NCBI GenBank assembly: GCA_035353055.1
Contig: DAOPYW010000008.1
Location: 1-47,881 of the forward strand
Reading direction: 5' to 3'
DNA: 47,881 bases
Source: JAAYDH01 sp035353055
Lineage (GTDB): Bacteria > Bacillota_I > Bacilli_A > RFN20 > CAG-826
Shown here: piece by piece, positions 8,111-15,672 of the stretch
Layout of the letters: each line of letters starts with the position of its first letter
Numbering within the stretch: position 1 is the stretch's first letter
Program-made: the position numbers and the translations under genes
The notes under the pieces: generated by a model
What the model was told of the DNA's origin: nothing
The model's database searches: none
The model's input: the letters and a program-made list of their open reading frames with translations, nothing else

Positions 8111-9078
8111 TGGGACTGATTTCTTTCTTAAAAGAAAAATTTCATAAAAAAGATGCGAACGTCGATAAGTACGCGCAAGCCATGGCGAAATCTCGCCATA
8201 ATTTTTCTAATAAGTTAGATCTTCTCTCTCGCCGTTATAAAGCTGTCAATCAAGACTATTTTGAAGAATTAGAGCAAATCCTGATCGAATCCGATGTCGG
8301 CGTTAATCTCGTCATCAAAATCATTGATGAAGTATTAGAAAAAAGCCGTCAAGAAAGGATTTCCGATCCCAAGACAATAAATGAGCTCCTCGTCGATCGA
8401 ATGTTTGTCGGATATGCCGAAAAAGGCGATTTTAAGAATGAGATTACTTTCGCTCTCAACCAGCCAACTGTGGCTTTAGTCGTGGGAGTGAATGGAGTGG
8501 GAAAGACGACCAGCATAGCTAAACTAGCCTACCGCTATATTCATCAAGGCAAAAAAGTCCTTCTCGTTGCCGCGGATACTTTCCGCGCTGGAGCTACTGA
8601 GCAATTAACTGTCTGGGCTAAACGCCTAGAGTGCGATATTGTCGTCGGTTCATCTCAAGCTGATCCCGCCTCTGTGGCATATGACGGAATGAGAAAAGCT
8701 CGCGAGATTGGTGCCGATTTGGTCATTGTCGATACTGCCGGCAGATTGCAGACCAAAGCAAACTTGATGATGGAGTTAAGCAAGATTAAGCGCGTCATCA
8801 ATAAAGAGATTGCTGGCGCTCCTCAAGAGACCTTTCTCATCATTGATGCTACTACCGGACAAAACGGCGTAGCTCAAGCTAAAGCCTTCGCAGAAGTCAC
8901 TGATTTAACGGGTGTTATCATCACCAAGATGGATGGGACTAGCAAAGGGGGAATTATCTTGGCTATCCGAGAAGAATTCCACGTTCCTGTTCGCTTTATC
9001 GGCCTCGGGGAAAAGATGGACGATTTAGCCGAATTCGATCTCGACAAGTACCTCTATGGTCTATGCGTAGGTGATTAA
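8110..9078 (+). CDS. ftsY: SRP receptor GTPase FtsY
   Basis: A 322-residue FtsY without the long acidic A domain; its N terminus (MGLISFLKEKFHKKDA) is short and basic with a hydrophobic patch, as in many Gram-positives. NG domain motifs: G1 GVNGVGKTTSIAKL (about residues 125-138), DTFRAGA, G3 DTAGRLQ, G4 TKMDG and the C-terminal GLGEKMDDL. It receives ribosome-SRP complexes at the membrane by dimerising with Ffh. It overlaps rnc by 1 base, and ylxM starts 2 bases after its stop. Confidence 0.95.
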   Translation: MGLISFLKEKFHKKDANVDKYAQAMAKSRHNFSNKLDLLSRRYKAVNQDYFEELEQILIESDVGVNLVIKIIDEVLEKSRQERISDPKTINELLVDRMFVGYAEKGDFKNEITFALNQPTVALVVGVNGVGKTTSIAKLAYRYIHQGKKVLLVAADTFRAGATEQLTVWAKRLECDIVVGSSQADPASVAYDGMRKAREIGADLVIVDTAGRLQTKANLMMELSKIKRVINKEIAGAPQETFLIIDATTGQNGVAQAKAFAEVTDLTGVIITKMDGTSKGGIILAIREEFHVPVRFIGLGEKMDDLAEFDLDKYLYGLCVGD

Positions 9079-9079
9079 G

Positions 9080-9406
9080 ATGGAAGATATTATTAAAACT
9101 GTTCGCTACAATGACCTTTTAAGTCTGTATCAGGAGCTGTTGACTCCGACACAAAAAGAGATTCTCATCGATTATTTTGCCTATGACCTATCGCTGGGAG
9201 AAATCGCCAGCAATCGCAAAGTTTCTCGCTCCGCTATCGAAGATGCTATCAACAAGGGACTCGGCAAACTAGAAGGTTTTGAATCTCATCTTCACCTATT
9301 AGAGAAAAAGCAGGAAATTTTGAAAAACACTGCAGATATTAAACAAAAAGCTGCCGATAGCGATGTTAAAGCGCTGGCAGAGAACATTGAAAGGATAATT
9401 AAATAA
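9080..9406 (+). CDS. ylxM: YlxM/p13-family SRP-associated DNA-binding-like protein
   Basis: A 108-residue helical protein with a sigma-like helix-turn-helix: LTPTQKEILIDYFAYDLSLG, then EIASNRKVSRSAIEDAINKG (about residues 20-60), followed by a coiled-coil-prone tail. YlxM is encoded beside ffh across Bacillota and is reported to affect SRP GTPase activity. The ATG at 9080 is preferred over a GTG at 9071 because TAGGTGATT gives a Shine-Dalgarno 7 bases before it. Its stop overlaps the ffh start by 1 base. Confidence 0.85.
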   Translation: MEDIIKTVRYNDLLSLYQELLTPTQKEILIDYFAYDLSLGEIASNRKVSRSAIEDAINKGLGKLEGFESHLHLLEKKQEILKNTADIKQKAADSDVKALAENIERIIK

Positions 9407-10758
9407 TGGCATTTGAATCCTTGACAGATAAACTGACAAACATCTTTAAAAAGATACGGGGTCAAGCCCGCTTAACCGAGAGCAATATGGACGATATGCT
9501 AAAGCAAATTCGCATTGCTCTTTTAGAAGCTGACGTAAATTACAAAGTGGTCAAAGAATTCACCAACAACATTCGCGAAAAAGCCATCGGACAAGAAGTT
9601 CTTGCCCAGCTTAATCCCGGGCAAATGCTAGTGAAAATCGTCCACGAAGAACTCGTCGCTTTGCTCGGAAGCAGCAACAGCGAAATCAAATATCAAACTA
9701 GCCGCCCCACCATCATTATGATGGTCGGACTCCAAGGCTCTGGTAAAACCACAACCGCGGGCAAGCTGGCTTTGTTGATGAAGAGCAAATTGAAGAAGAA
9801 AGTCCTCTTAGCTGCGGCTGATATCTATCGCCCCGCCGCTATTGAACAGTTGGAACAACTGGCGAAAACTGTCGGCGTCGACATCCTTTCTCGCGGGACC
9901 AAAGAATCACCCGTGAAAATTGCCAAGGAAGCGAAGCAAAAAGCTTTCGATGAACATTATGATGCCTTGATTATTGATACCGCTGGGCGCTTGCAAATCG
10001 ATGAGCAATTGATGAATGAGTTGTCCGATATCAAGCGAGAAGTCCAGCCTGATGAAATTCTTTTATTGATTGATGCGATGGCTGGCCAAGATGCTGTGAA
10101 TGTCGCGGATGCTTTTAACAAGAAATTAGGTTTGACTGGCGCTGTGATGAGCAAGCTTGATGGCGATGCTCGCGGTGGTGCTGCCCTTTCAATTAAACAC
10201 ATGACTGGAGTCCCCATCAAATTTAGTGGTGTCGGTGAAAAATTAACTGATCTCGATGTCTTTCATCCCGATCGCATGGCCGATCGCATTCTCGGCATGG
10301 GCGATGTCATGACTTTAGTGGAAAAAGCCACCGAGCAAATCGACGAGAAAGAAGCTCGACGCGCTGCCAATAAGATGATGTCTGGTTCTTTTGGGCTAGA
10401 TGACATGTTAGCTCAATTAAAACAAGTGCAAAAATTAGGCTCGATTGGCGGGCTGCTTAAACTGATACCAGGGATGCCAAAAATCACTCCAGAACAACAA
10501 GCTGCTGGCGAAAAAGAGATGAAAAATTTTGAAGTTATCATCAACTCAATGACATTGGAAGAGAGAAGAAACCCTGACATCTTAAAATACTCGCGAAAAA
10601 TTCGCATTGCCAACGGCTCAGGAAAGACTGTCGCTGAGCTTAACCGCATGATTAAAAAATTTGAAAATATGAAAGAAACCATGAAAAAAATGGAATCTTA
10701 CCGCAAGAGTGGAAAAATGCCTCCAGGTGGTCTGGGAGGCATGGGATTTCCGATGTAA
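9406..10758 (+). CDS. ffh: Signal recognition particle protein Ffh (SRP54)
   Basis: A 450-residue SRP GTPase. The N domain (1-95) is followed by a G domain with G1 GLQGSGKTTTAGKL (about 106-119), ADIYRPAA, DTAGRLQ and SKLDGDARGG. The methionine-rich M domain (about 300-450) ends in GGLGGMGFPM and includes the 4.5S RNA-binding helices (LEERRNPDILKYSRKIRIANGSG). It binds signal sequences at the ribosome and hands over to FtsY. In Bacillus, rpsP follows directly; here the next four genes are on the opposite strand. Confidence 0.96.
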   Translation: MAFESLTDKLTNIFKKIRGQARLTESNMDDMLKQIRIALLEADVNYKVVKEFTNNIREKAIGQEVLAQLNPGQMLVKIVHEELVALLGSSNSEIKYQTSRPTIIMMVGLQGSGKTTTAGKLALLMKSKLKKKVLLAAADIYRPAAIEQLEQLAKTVGVDILSRGTKESPVKIAKEAKQKAFDEHYDALIIDTAGRLQIDEQLMNELSDIKREVQPDEILLLIDAMAGQDAVNVADAFNKKLGLTGAVMSKLDGDARGGAALSIKHMTGVPIKFSGVGEKLTDLDVFHPDRMADRILGMGDVMTLVEKATEQIDEKEARRAANKMMSGSFGLDDMLAQLKQVQKLGSIGGLLKLIPGMPKITPEQQAAGEKEMKNFEVIINSMTLEERRNPDILKYSRKIRIANGSGKTVAELNRMIKKFENMKETMKKMESYRKSGKMPPGGLGGMGFPM

Positions 10759-10763
10759 ATTCC

Positions 10764-10780
10764 TAGGTTAATTTAACCTA
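10764..10780. terminator. Perfect palindrome between convergent ffh and trmD
   Basis: A 17-base palindrome, TAGGTTAA-T-TTAACCTA, lies between the ends of ffh and trmD. It could fold on either strand as a weak bidirectional terminator. The flanking tails are AT-rich but not pure T runs. Confidence 0.45.
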
Positions 10781-10783
10781 TAA

Positions 10784-11548
10784 TTATTTAATAAATTTAT
10801 GGCCCTTTTCGATGGCATCCAACTCCCATTTCGGAGTTTCTTCTTCATCTAATAACTTGATATCTTGCTTTGATAAAGCATAGGCGTCAAACATATCTGG
10901 GCGGAATCTCTTAGTTAATAGCAAACTTTGCTTTTTGCGCCATTTTTCGATGGCTTGATGATTGCCAGAATATAGGATGTCTGGTATTTTTTCACCTTCA
11001 AAATCAAAGGGCTCAGTGTATTGAGGATATTCTAATAATCCATTTTCAAAAGATTCTTCTTTGATCGATTCTCTCGCGATGACTCCATCGATCAATCGAA
11101 TAATGGCATCGCTTAATGCCATGGCGCCAATCTCGCCGCCGGTCATGATAAAATCACCGATGGAAATCAGCTCATCGACATATCTGTTGACGCGTTCATC
11201 CACGCCTTCGTAGTGCCCGCAAATAATCACTAAATCATTAATATTTTCGGTAAAATAGCGGACTTTTGATTGATTTAAGGCTTTTCCACGAGGGGAAAGC
11301 AAAACCACATGACTATCAGGAGTTTTGACGCTTTGAAGACAATCGATAATGGGCTGGCATTTCATAATTAGACCAGCTCCACCGCCAACGGGAGCGCTGT
11401 CGACGCGGCCATAGCGGTCTTTGGTGAAGCTGCGGATATCGATTAGTTTGACTTCTACTGCTTGCTTAGCAATAGCTCTTTTAATAATCGAATTAGTTAA
11501 AAAGCCATCGAACATTTGAGGGAATAAGGTAAGAATAGTAATTCTCAT
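10784..11548 (-). CDS. trmD: tRNA (guanine-37-N1)-methyltransferase TrmD
   Basis: A 254-residue SPOUT methyltransferase that makes m1G37 in tRNAs reading CNN codons and prevents frameshifting. It begins MRITILTLFPQMFDGF and holds the knot motifs CGHYEGVDERVNRYVDE (about 112-127) and SIGDFIMTGGEIGAM. GGAGGG lies 7 bases upstream and the gene overlaps the end of rimM by 4 bases. Last gene of the inverted rpsP-khpA-rimM-trmD block. Confidence 0.95.
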   Translation of the reverse strand: MRITILTLFPQMFDGFLTNSIIKRAIAKQAVEVKLIDIRSFTKDRYGRVDSAPVGGGAGLIMKCQPIIDCLQSVKTPDSHVVLLSPRGKALNQSKVRYFTENINDLVIICGHYEGVDERVNRYVDELISIGDFIMTGGEIGAMALSDAIIRLIDGVIARESIKEESFENGLLEYPQYTEPFDFEGEKIPDILYSGNHQAIEKWRKKQSLLLTKRFRPDMFDAYALSKQDIKLLDEEETPKWELDAIEKGHKFIK

Positions 11549-12054
11549 AATAGGCCCTCCATTACACGGATATGAATCATCTTTTTTGAAATATCTACTT
11601 TGAGAATGAACTCAGCGAGAAATGGCACGAAAAAGTCGCTTTGACCTTTGCGTCTAACTCTCAGAGTAATCTGGGCGGGGAATTCCTCCACTTGGGAGAC
11701 AATACCCAGTACCTTTTCGCTCTCATCTACAATCTGACAGCCGACTAAATCGCTGTAATAGTAATAACCTTCTTCTAGATCATTATTGTCTTTGGTGACT
11801 TTCAGGGTCCAGCCCCTTAATTCATCAGCCATTTCCTTAGTGGTAATCTCTTGGGTCTTCACTAAATCGAATTGACCGCTTGAGCGATAAGAGACCACAG
11901 TCAATTCCGAGATCTCTTCGGTTTCAGCATTAACTAAAAATACTTTATTGCCTTTTTGATATCGCTTTTCTGGGTTATCAGTCAGCGACTTTAGCTTTAA
12001 AGTTCCATCCAAGGAGAAGCTTCCGAAAATAAAGCCTAGATTTAAGTATTCCAT
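11545..12054 (-). CDS. rimM: 16S rRNA processing protein RimM
   Basis: A 169-residue 30S assembly factor. The N-terminal RimM domain (MEYLNLGFIFGSFSLDGTLK, about 1-85) is followed by a PRC-barrel domain (about 95-169: EEGYYYYSDLVGCQI, ending HIRVMEGLL). It acts with ribosomal protein S19 in maturing the 30S head. It follows khpA after a hairpin that may reduce read-through. No strong Shine-Dalgarno is visible at this start. Confidence 0.9.
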   Translation of the reverse strand: MEYLNLGFIFGSFSLDGTLKLKSLTDNPEKRYQKGNKVFLVNAETEEISELTVVSYRSSGQFDLVKTQEITTKEMADELRGWTLKVTKDNNDLEEGYYYYSDLVGCQIVDESEKVLGIVSQVEEFPAQITLRVRRKGQSDFFVPFLAEFILKVDISKKMIHIRVMEGLL

Positions 12055-12061
12055 AGATAGG

Positions 12062-12086
12062 CCAAAAAAGAGGATTAATCCTCTTT
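12062..12086 (-). terminator. Hairpin between khpA and rimM
   Basis: On the minus strand, an 8-base-pair stem AAAGAGGA/TCCTCTTT with a TTAA loop is followed by six Ts. It overlaps the khpA stop codon. It looks like an intrinsic terminator or attenuator inside the operon, which would lower rimM-trmD relative to rpsP-khpA. Confidence 0.65.
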
Positions 12087-12338
12087 CTCTTCATTGAATG
12101 ATTCAAATTTGATATGAATCCTCTTATTGTCGACTTTGCCAGCCACGGAGACCATTTCGCGAATTGCATTTGCAATCGAACCATGTCTGCCAATTAAGCG
12201 GGCGATATCGTTTTTCTCGGTAGCGATGATAATTGAAACATCCTTGCCGTCTTCGGACTCATTAGTCTTAATAAAAATCAAATCAGGTTCTTCAACGATC
12301 GGATCAATAATCGCATGAATAGCTTTATCGTAATTCAT
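12075..12338 (-). CDS. khpA: KH-domain RNA-binding protein KhpA (YlqC)
   Basis: An 87-residue single KH-domain protein with the GxxG loop in ARLIGRHGSIANAIREMV (about residues 46-63). KhpA homologues pair with KhpB/EloR/Jag and bind RNAs affecting cell elongation and division in streptococci. It lies between rpsP and rimM, the standard Bacillota position (ylqC), with its ATG overlapping the rpsP stop by 1 base. Confidence 0.9.
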   Translation of the reverse strand: MNYDKAIHAIIDPIVEEPDLIFIKTNESEDGKDVSIIIATEKNDIARLIGRHGSIANAIREMVSVAGKVDNKRIHIKFESFNEEKED

Positions 12339-12622
12339 TATTTGACTTTCTTTCCGACTTTTTTGCTTTCTGCATATTTTGCAATCAAGCCTTTGCTACT
12401 GAGCATAGCCTTAACTGAATCAGATGGAATCGCACCTTTGGATAACCATTTTAATGCTAACTCTTCATCAATCACCGCGTTCTCTAAACCCTTTGAAGGA
12501 TCGAAATAACCGATTTGCTCAATGATTCTTCCATCACATGCATAGCGAGAATCTGCTGCTACGATGCGGAAGAAGGGATCTTTGTGGCGACCAATTCTTG
12601 TCAATCTAATTTTAACTGCCAT
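12338..12622 (-). CDS. rpsP: 30S ribosomal protein S16
   Basis: A 94-residue S16 beginning MAVKIRLTRIGRHKDPFFRIV with the characteristic basic N terminus and the FDPSKGL segment. Start 12622 is chosen over 12628 because the AGGAGG at 12631-12636 is 8 bases from the former and only 2 from the latter. First gene of the inverted block, with its own consensus promoter. It binds 16S rRNA early in 30S assembly. Confidence 0.96.
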   Translation of the reverse strand: MAVKIRLTRIGRHKDPFFRIVAADSRYACDGRIIEQIGYFDPSKGLENAVIDEELALKWLSKGAIPSDSVKAMLSSKGLIAKYAESKKVGKKVK

Positions 12623-12649
12623 AAACATTTCCTCCTTATGTTCGAAACT

Positions 12650-12678
12650 ATCCTATGACTTAGTCTATATTCTGTCAA
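12650..12678 (-). promoter_or_regulatory. Promoter of rpsP-khpA-rimM-trmD
   Basis: On the minus strand, TTGACA (12678-12673), a 17-base spacer and TAGGAT (12655-12650). The predicted start near 12643 gives a short leader with AGGAGG. Confidence 0.8.
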
Positions 12679-12728
12679 GCATTTTTGCTTTACAACAATG
12701 TAATTCCTTATATAAATATAAAATTGTG

Positions 12729-12757
12729 TTGAAATAAATAAAGGCGGTTGCTAATAT
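12729..12757 (+). promoter_or_regulatory. rplS promoter
   Basis: TTGAAA at 12729-12734, a 17-base spacer and TAATAT at 12752-12757. Predicted start near 12764. It is divergent from the rpsP promoter. Confidence 0.6.
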
Positions 12758-12763
12758 GATAAA

Positions 12764-12854
12764 GCATGTTTTGAACATGATACGGGTGCTCCGCTGTCGA
12801 ATTCGAGAATGAACACCAAGAGAACATTTATGTTATAGGAGGCGTTAGTAGACT
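12764..12854 (+). promoter_or_regulatory. Structured rplS mRNA leader (L19-leader-like)
   Basis: A leader of about 90 bases with several possible stems: CATGTT/AACATG near its start, a closing GGTG/CACC pair around the self-complementary TCGAATTCGA, and AACAT/ATGTT just before the Shine-Dalgarno AGGAGG (12838-12843). Bacilli often carry an autoregulatory L19 leader here; the match is by position and structure only. Confidence 0.45.
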
Positions 12855-13202
12855 ATGAATACAAATTTAGTCAATGAAATCACTGCTTCACAATTGCGAC
12901 ATGACATACCGGAATTTACTTCGGGCGATACTGTCAAGGTATCCGTTCGAATCATCGAAGGTACTAAATCTCGCATTCAGAACTTCCAAGGCGTCGTTAT
13001 TTGCCGCCGCGGTGGTGGAATCAGTGAGACGTTTACCGTTCGTAAGATGTCAAGTGGCATCGGTGTGGAAAGAAATTTCCCTCTTCATTCTCCTGCCATT
13101 GCAGCCATCACCGTGGTTCGCAAAGGTAAAGTGAGAAGAAACAAAATCACTTACATCCGCAAACTATCTGGTAAATCTGCTCGCATTAAAGAAATTCTCT
13201 AA
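12855..13202 (+). CDS. rplS: 50S ribosomal protein L19
   Basis: A 115-residue L19 with the core FTSGDTVKVSVRIIEGTKSR, RIQNFQGVVICRRGGG, SETFTVRKMSSGIGVERNFP and VRRNKITYIRKLSGKSARIK. L19 sits at the 30S-50S interface. AGGAGG is 11 bases upstream, slightly long. In Bacillus rplS ends the rpsP-trmD operon; here that block is inverted, and rplS has its own promoter, leader and terminator. Confidence 0.96.
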   Translation: MNTNLVNEITASQLRHDIPEFTSGDTVKVSVRIIEGTKSRIQNFQGVVICRRGGGISETFTVRKMSSGIGVERNFPLHSPAIAAITVVRKGKVRRNKITYIRKLSGKSARIKEIL

Positions 13203-13215
13203 TCAAGAGCTAAAT

Positions 13216-13240
13216 AAGGATTCCGAGTGAATCCTTTTTT
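13216..13240 (+). terminator. rplS terminator
   Basis: An 8-base-pair stem AAGGATTC/GAATCCTT with a 5-base CGAGT loop, then a T run. A GTG-initiated extension of the next ORF would begin inside this hairpin and is rejected. Confidence 0.85.
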
Positions 13241-13241
13241 A

Positions 13242-13270
13242 TTGCGCGTCACTCCTATTGCTCATATAAT
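13242..13270 (+). promoter_or_regulatory. lepB promoter (predicted leaderless)
   Basis: TTGCGC at 13242-13247, a 17-base spacer and perfect TATAAT at 13265-13270. The predicted start (13277/13278) falls on the ATG at 13278. An upstream in-frame ATG at 13269 lies inside the -10 box and cannot be used from this promoter. Confidence 0.65.
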
Positions 13271-13277
13271 GAGAAAT

Positions 13278-14150
13278 ATGTTAAGCAGCGCGAAGAAAAA
13301 GAAATTTGGAGCTCTTATTTGGTCGGCCATTTATTTGGTTTTGGTCTTCATTTTTACTTGCAGCGCTTCGCTGATTTTTCACTCCACCTATTATCGCTCG
13401 ATCTTCGTCTCCGGCGGCTCGATGAGCCCGACGCTTTACGGTTCAAATGAGCGAGCAAATTTTGGCATTATTGATACGACATCATGGGCAAAAGGACGCA
13501 TCAAACGATTTGATATAGTCACGACATATTTTCCGTGGCTGGTCGATGGACCAGGAACAGGGACTTTTGGCGGTGGCGATTATTCTCAAGAGAGCGCCTC
13601 TAGCCATGATTATTCCGTTGCGGATGGAAGAAATCCGGAGTACAAAATTAAGCGCGTCATCGCTCTCGAAGGCGAATCGATATTTTATTTTACCAATGCC
13701 GCTAAACGAAAAGATTTCCCTGAAACTTTGCTAAACAACATCATCATTCTCGAACAGAAAGATGAGAATCAAGATGGCATCGACGATGGGACTGGCGAAG
13801 TAATCGCCATCTATGGCAATGCCACAAAAAGCGTTTCTTTTGGGGGCAAAACCTATGAAGTTGAAAAGCTTCCTTTTAAGAGAAACTCCAATAACCCAAC
13901 TTTTGACGACCCTGTCTATGGCCGCGAATCTCTCGAGAATCCAATCGCCATTCCTGAGGGGCGATATTTTGCGATGGGAGATAATTGGGCGACCAGTGGC
14001 AGCACGGACTGCGGAACCTCGAAAATGCCCCTGTATTATGACAATATTGTCGGAGTCCTCGTGGCGATAGAAGGCATTTGCACAATCAGTGGGACAGGAA
14101 CGAACAAAAAATGCACGAATAGGCATTATTCTTGGCCTGTCATTTACTAG
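13278..14150 (+). CDS. lepB: Signal peptidase I
   Basis: A 290-residue type I signal peptidase that removes signal peptides on the outer membrane face. One N-terminal membrane segment (about 11-35) is followed by the serine box GGSMSPTL (Ser48) and the lysine box YKIKRVIALEGE (Lys125). Near the C terminus is YFAMGDNWATSGSTDCGT. It is longer than minimal Gram-positive enzymes because of Gly/Ser-rich and acidic insertions around residues 85-120 and 140-200. The start is set by the promoter position. rbgA follows 8 bases after the stop. Confidence 0.9.
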   Translation: MLSSAKKKKFGALIWSAIYLVLVFIFTCSASLIFHSTYYRSIFVSGGSMSPTLYGSNERANFGIIDTTSWAKGRIKRFDIVTTYFPWLVDGPGTGTFGGGDYSQESASSHDYSVADGRNPEYKIKRVIALEGESIFYFTNAAKRKDFPETLLNNIIILEQKDENQDGIDDGTGEVIAIYGNATKSVSFGGKTYEVEKLPFKRNSNNPTFDDPVYGRESLENPIAIPEGRYFAMGDNWATSGSTDCGTSKMPLYYDNIVGVLVAIEGICTISGTGTNKKCTNRHYSWPVIY

Positions 14151-14158
14151 AGGAAAAT

Positions 14159-15016
14159 ATGATTTCGCAAGTGCATTGGTTTCCGGGGCATATGAAAAAG
14201 GCTCTTCAAGAGATTGAAGAACGCTTAAAAGTCATCGATGTCGTCATTGAATTGATCGACGCTCGAGCGCCTTTATCTTCCATTAATCCTCAGCTCGAAA
14301 AAACCATCAAAAATAAAAAGCGCATTCTGATATTAACCAAGATAGATTTGGCGGACCCAGCAAAAAATGATTTTTGGGTCGCCTATTTAAAAAAGCAGTA
14401 CGACGTCGTTCTCTCTTTAGATCTGACACTGCCATCTGCCAGCAAAGCCATCGAAAAATCAATCACCATGCTAGGGCAAGATAAGTGGGCCAAAGAAAAA
14501 GCTAAGGGTATGAAGCCTCAACCGATTAGAACTATGATTATTGGCGTCCCTAATGTCGGCAAGTCATCGCTAATCAATCGACTCGCTCGCCGAAAGGCGG
14601 CTGGAGTGCAAAATAAACCAGGTTTCACCAGAGGAGAGCAATGGATTAATGTCAGCAAAGATTTTCTGCTTTTGGACACTCCTGGGATTCTTCCGATGAA
14701 CTACGATGATCAAAAGAAATCGATCAATCTCGCTTTAGTCGGTTCGGTCCGAGAAGACATTTTACCCAATAATTTATTAGTTAATAATCTTTTAGACTTC
14801 CTTAAAACCAATTATCCATCCGCCCTTCAATCGCGTTTCAAAATTGACAATATTGGGCAAAATGAGGAAGTTTTGCAGAATATTTGCAAACAAAGATCCT
14901 TGGTTGATTCATTTGGAAAACCCGATTTGCTGAGAGCTGAAACCCTTTTACTCAAAGAGTTTAAAGATGGCCTACTGGGACGCATCACTTTAGATATTGG
15001 CAAAGATGTCACTTGA
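14159..15016 (+). CDS. rbgA: Ribosome biogenesis GTPase RbgA (YlqF)
   Basis: A 285-residue circularly permuted GTPase needed for late 50S assembly. It begins MISQVHWFPGHMKKAL. The G4 motif LTKIDLAD (about 60-67) precedes G1 GVPNVGKSSLINRL (about 130-143) and G3 LDTPGIL, the permuted order typical of the family. An ANTAR-like C-terminal helical domain follows. The ATG at 14159 is chosen because AGAGGA is 6 bases upstream; longer in-frame versions start inside lepB. It overlaps rnhB by 11 bases. Confidence 0.93.
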   Translation: MISQVHWFPGHMKKALQEIEERLKVIDVVIELIDARAPLSSINPQLEKTIKNKKRILILTKIDLADPAKNDFWVAYLKKQYDVVLSLDLTLPSASKAIEKSITMLGQDKWAKEKAKGMKPQPIRTMIIGVPNVGKSSLINRLARRKAAGVQNKPGFTRGEQWINVSKDFLLLDTPGILPMNYDDQKKSINLALVGSVREDILPNNLLVNNLLDFLKTNYPSALQSRFKIDNIGQNEEVLQNICKQRSLVDSFGKPDLLRAETLLLKEFKDGLLGRITLDIGKDVT

Positions 15017-15629
15017 TTTTGAGCGCAATCTATATAGCGAAAGCGTCAAGCTAATTGTCGGATGCGATGAAGCCGGTCGGGGCTGCCTTTTGGGTCCAGT
15101 CTTTGCGGGAGCCGTCATTTTACCAAGCGACTTTGATTCTCCTTTAATCAATGATTCTAAACAGTTGACCAGCAAGCAGAGAGATGAAGCTTATGGCTTA
15201 ATTGCTAAATCCGCAATAGCTTTTGGTGTGGGTTTCTGTACCGTGGAAGAAATCGACAAGATAAATATTCTCAATGCCTCTCGATTAGCGATGCAGAGAG
15301 CCATTGAAAATATGAATCACCCTTTTGATCTAATCATCACTGACTTCATGAAGATGCCCGAAGCGAAAAAGCCGGTCATCAGCCTCATCCATGGCGATAG
15401 CACAGCCTTATGCGTCGCTGCGGCTTCGATTGTCGCAAAAGTCTCTCGCGACCGATTATGCGAGCAATTAAATAAAGAGTATCCCCAATATCATATTGGA
15501 AAGAATAAAGGATATGGCACCGCTGAACATCTAGAAGCTCTCGCAGAATATGGGCCAGTCAAAGGCCTTCATCGCTTCTCTTTTGCTCCAGTGCGTTCTT
15601 CTTTAATTAAAAAGGTCACTTTGTTTTAA
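15006..15629 (+). CDS. rnhB: Ribonuclease HII
   Basis: A 207-residue RNase HII that cuts RNA and single ribonucleotides out of DNA. Motif I CDEAGRGCLLGPVFAGAVIL (about residues 20-39) supplies the catalytic Asp-Glu. Further acidic residues lie in LIITDFMKMP and in VSLIHGDST-like text, followed by AASIVAKVSRDRL and YPQYHIGKNKGYGTAEH. The glycine-rich motif is DEAGRGCLLG rather than the commoner DEVGRGPLAG. ATG 15006 is preferred over a TTG at 14997. It lies in the usual rbgA-rnhB pair. Confidence 0.94.
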   Translation: MSLDFERNLYSESVKLIVGCDEAGRGCLLGPVFAGAVILPSDFDSPLINDSKQLTSKQRDEAYGLIAKSAIAFGVGFCTVEEIDKINILNASRLAMQRAIENMNHPFDLIITDFMKMPEAKKPVISLIHGDSTALCVAAASIVAKVSRDRLCEQLNKEYPQYHIGKNKGYGTAEHLEALAEYGPVKGLHRFSFAPVRSSLIKKVTLF

Positions 15630-15648
15630 AACTTTTCCGTTTAATCCG

Positions 15649-15672
15649 CCTCCTTATTACTAGGAGGTTTTT
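15649..15672 (+). promoter_or_regulatory. Hairpin that buries the dprA Shine-Dalgarno
   Basis: CCTCCT (15649-15654) pairs perfectly with AGGAGG (15662-15667), the ribosome binding site of dprA, across a 7-base loop. Five Ts follow and run into the ATG at 15673. The element could be a terminator for rnhB, a translation lock for dprA, or both. Confidence 0.6.

Noticed and set aside
13227..13277. Longer lepB starting with GTG or the ATG at 13269
   Set aside because: The GTG lies in the rplS terminator hairpin and the 13269 ATG lies inside the TATAAT box, before the predicted transcript start.
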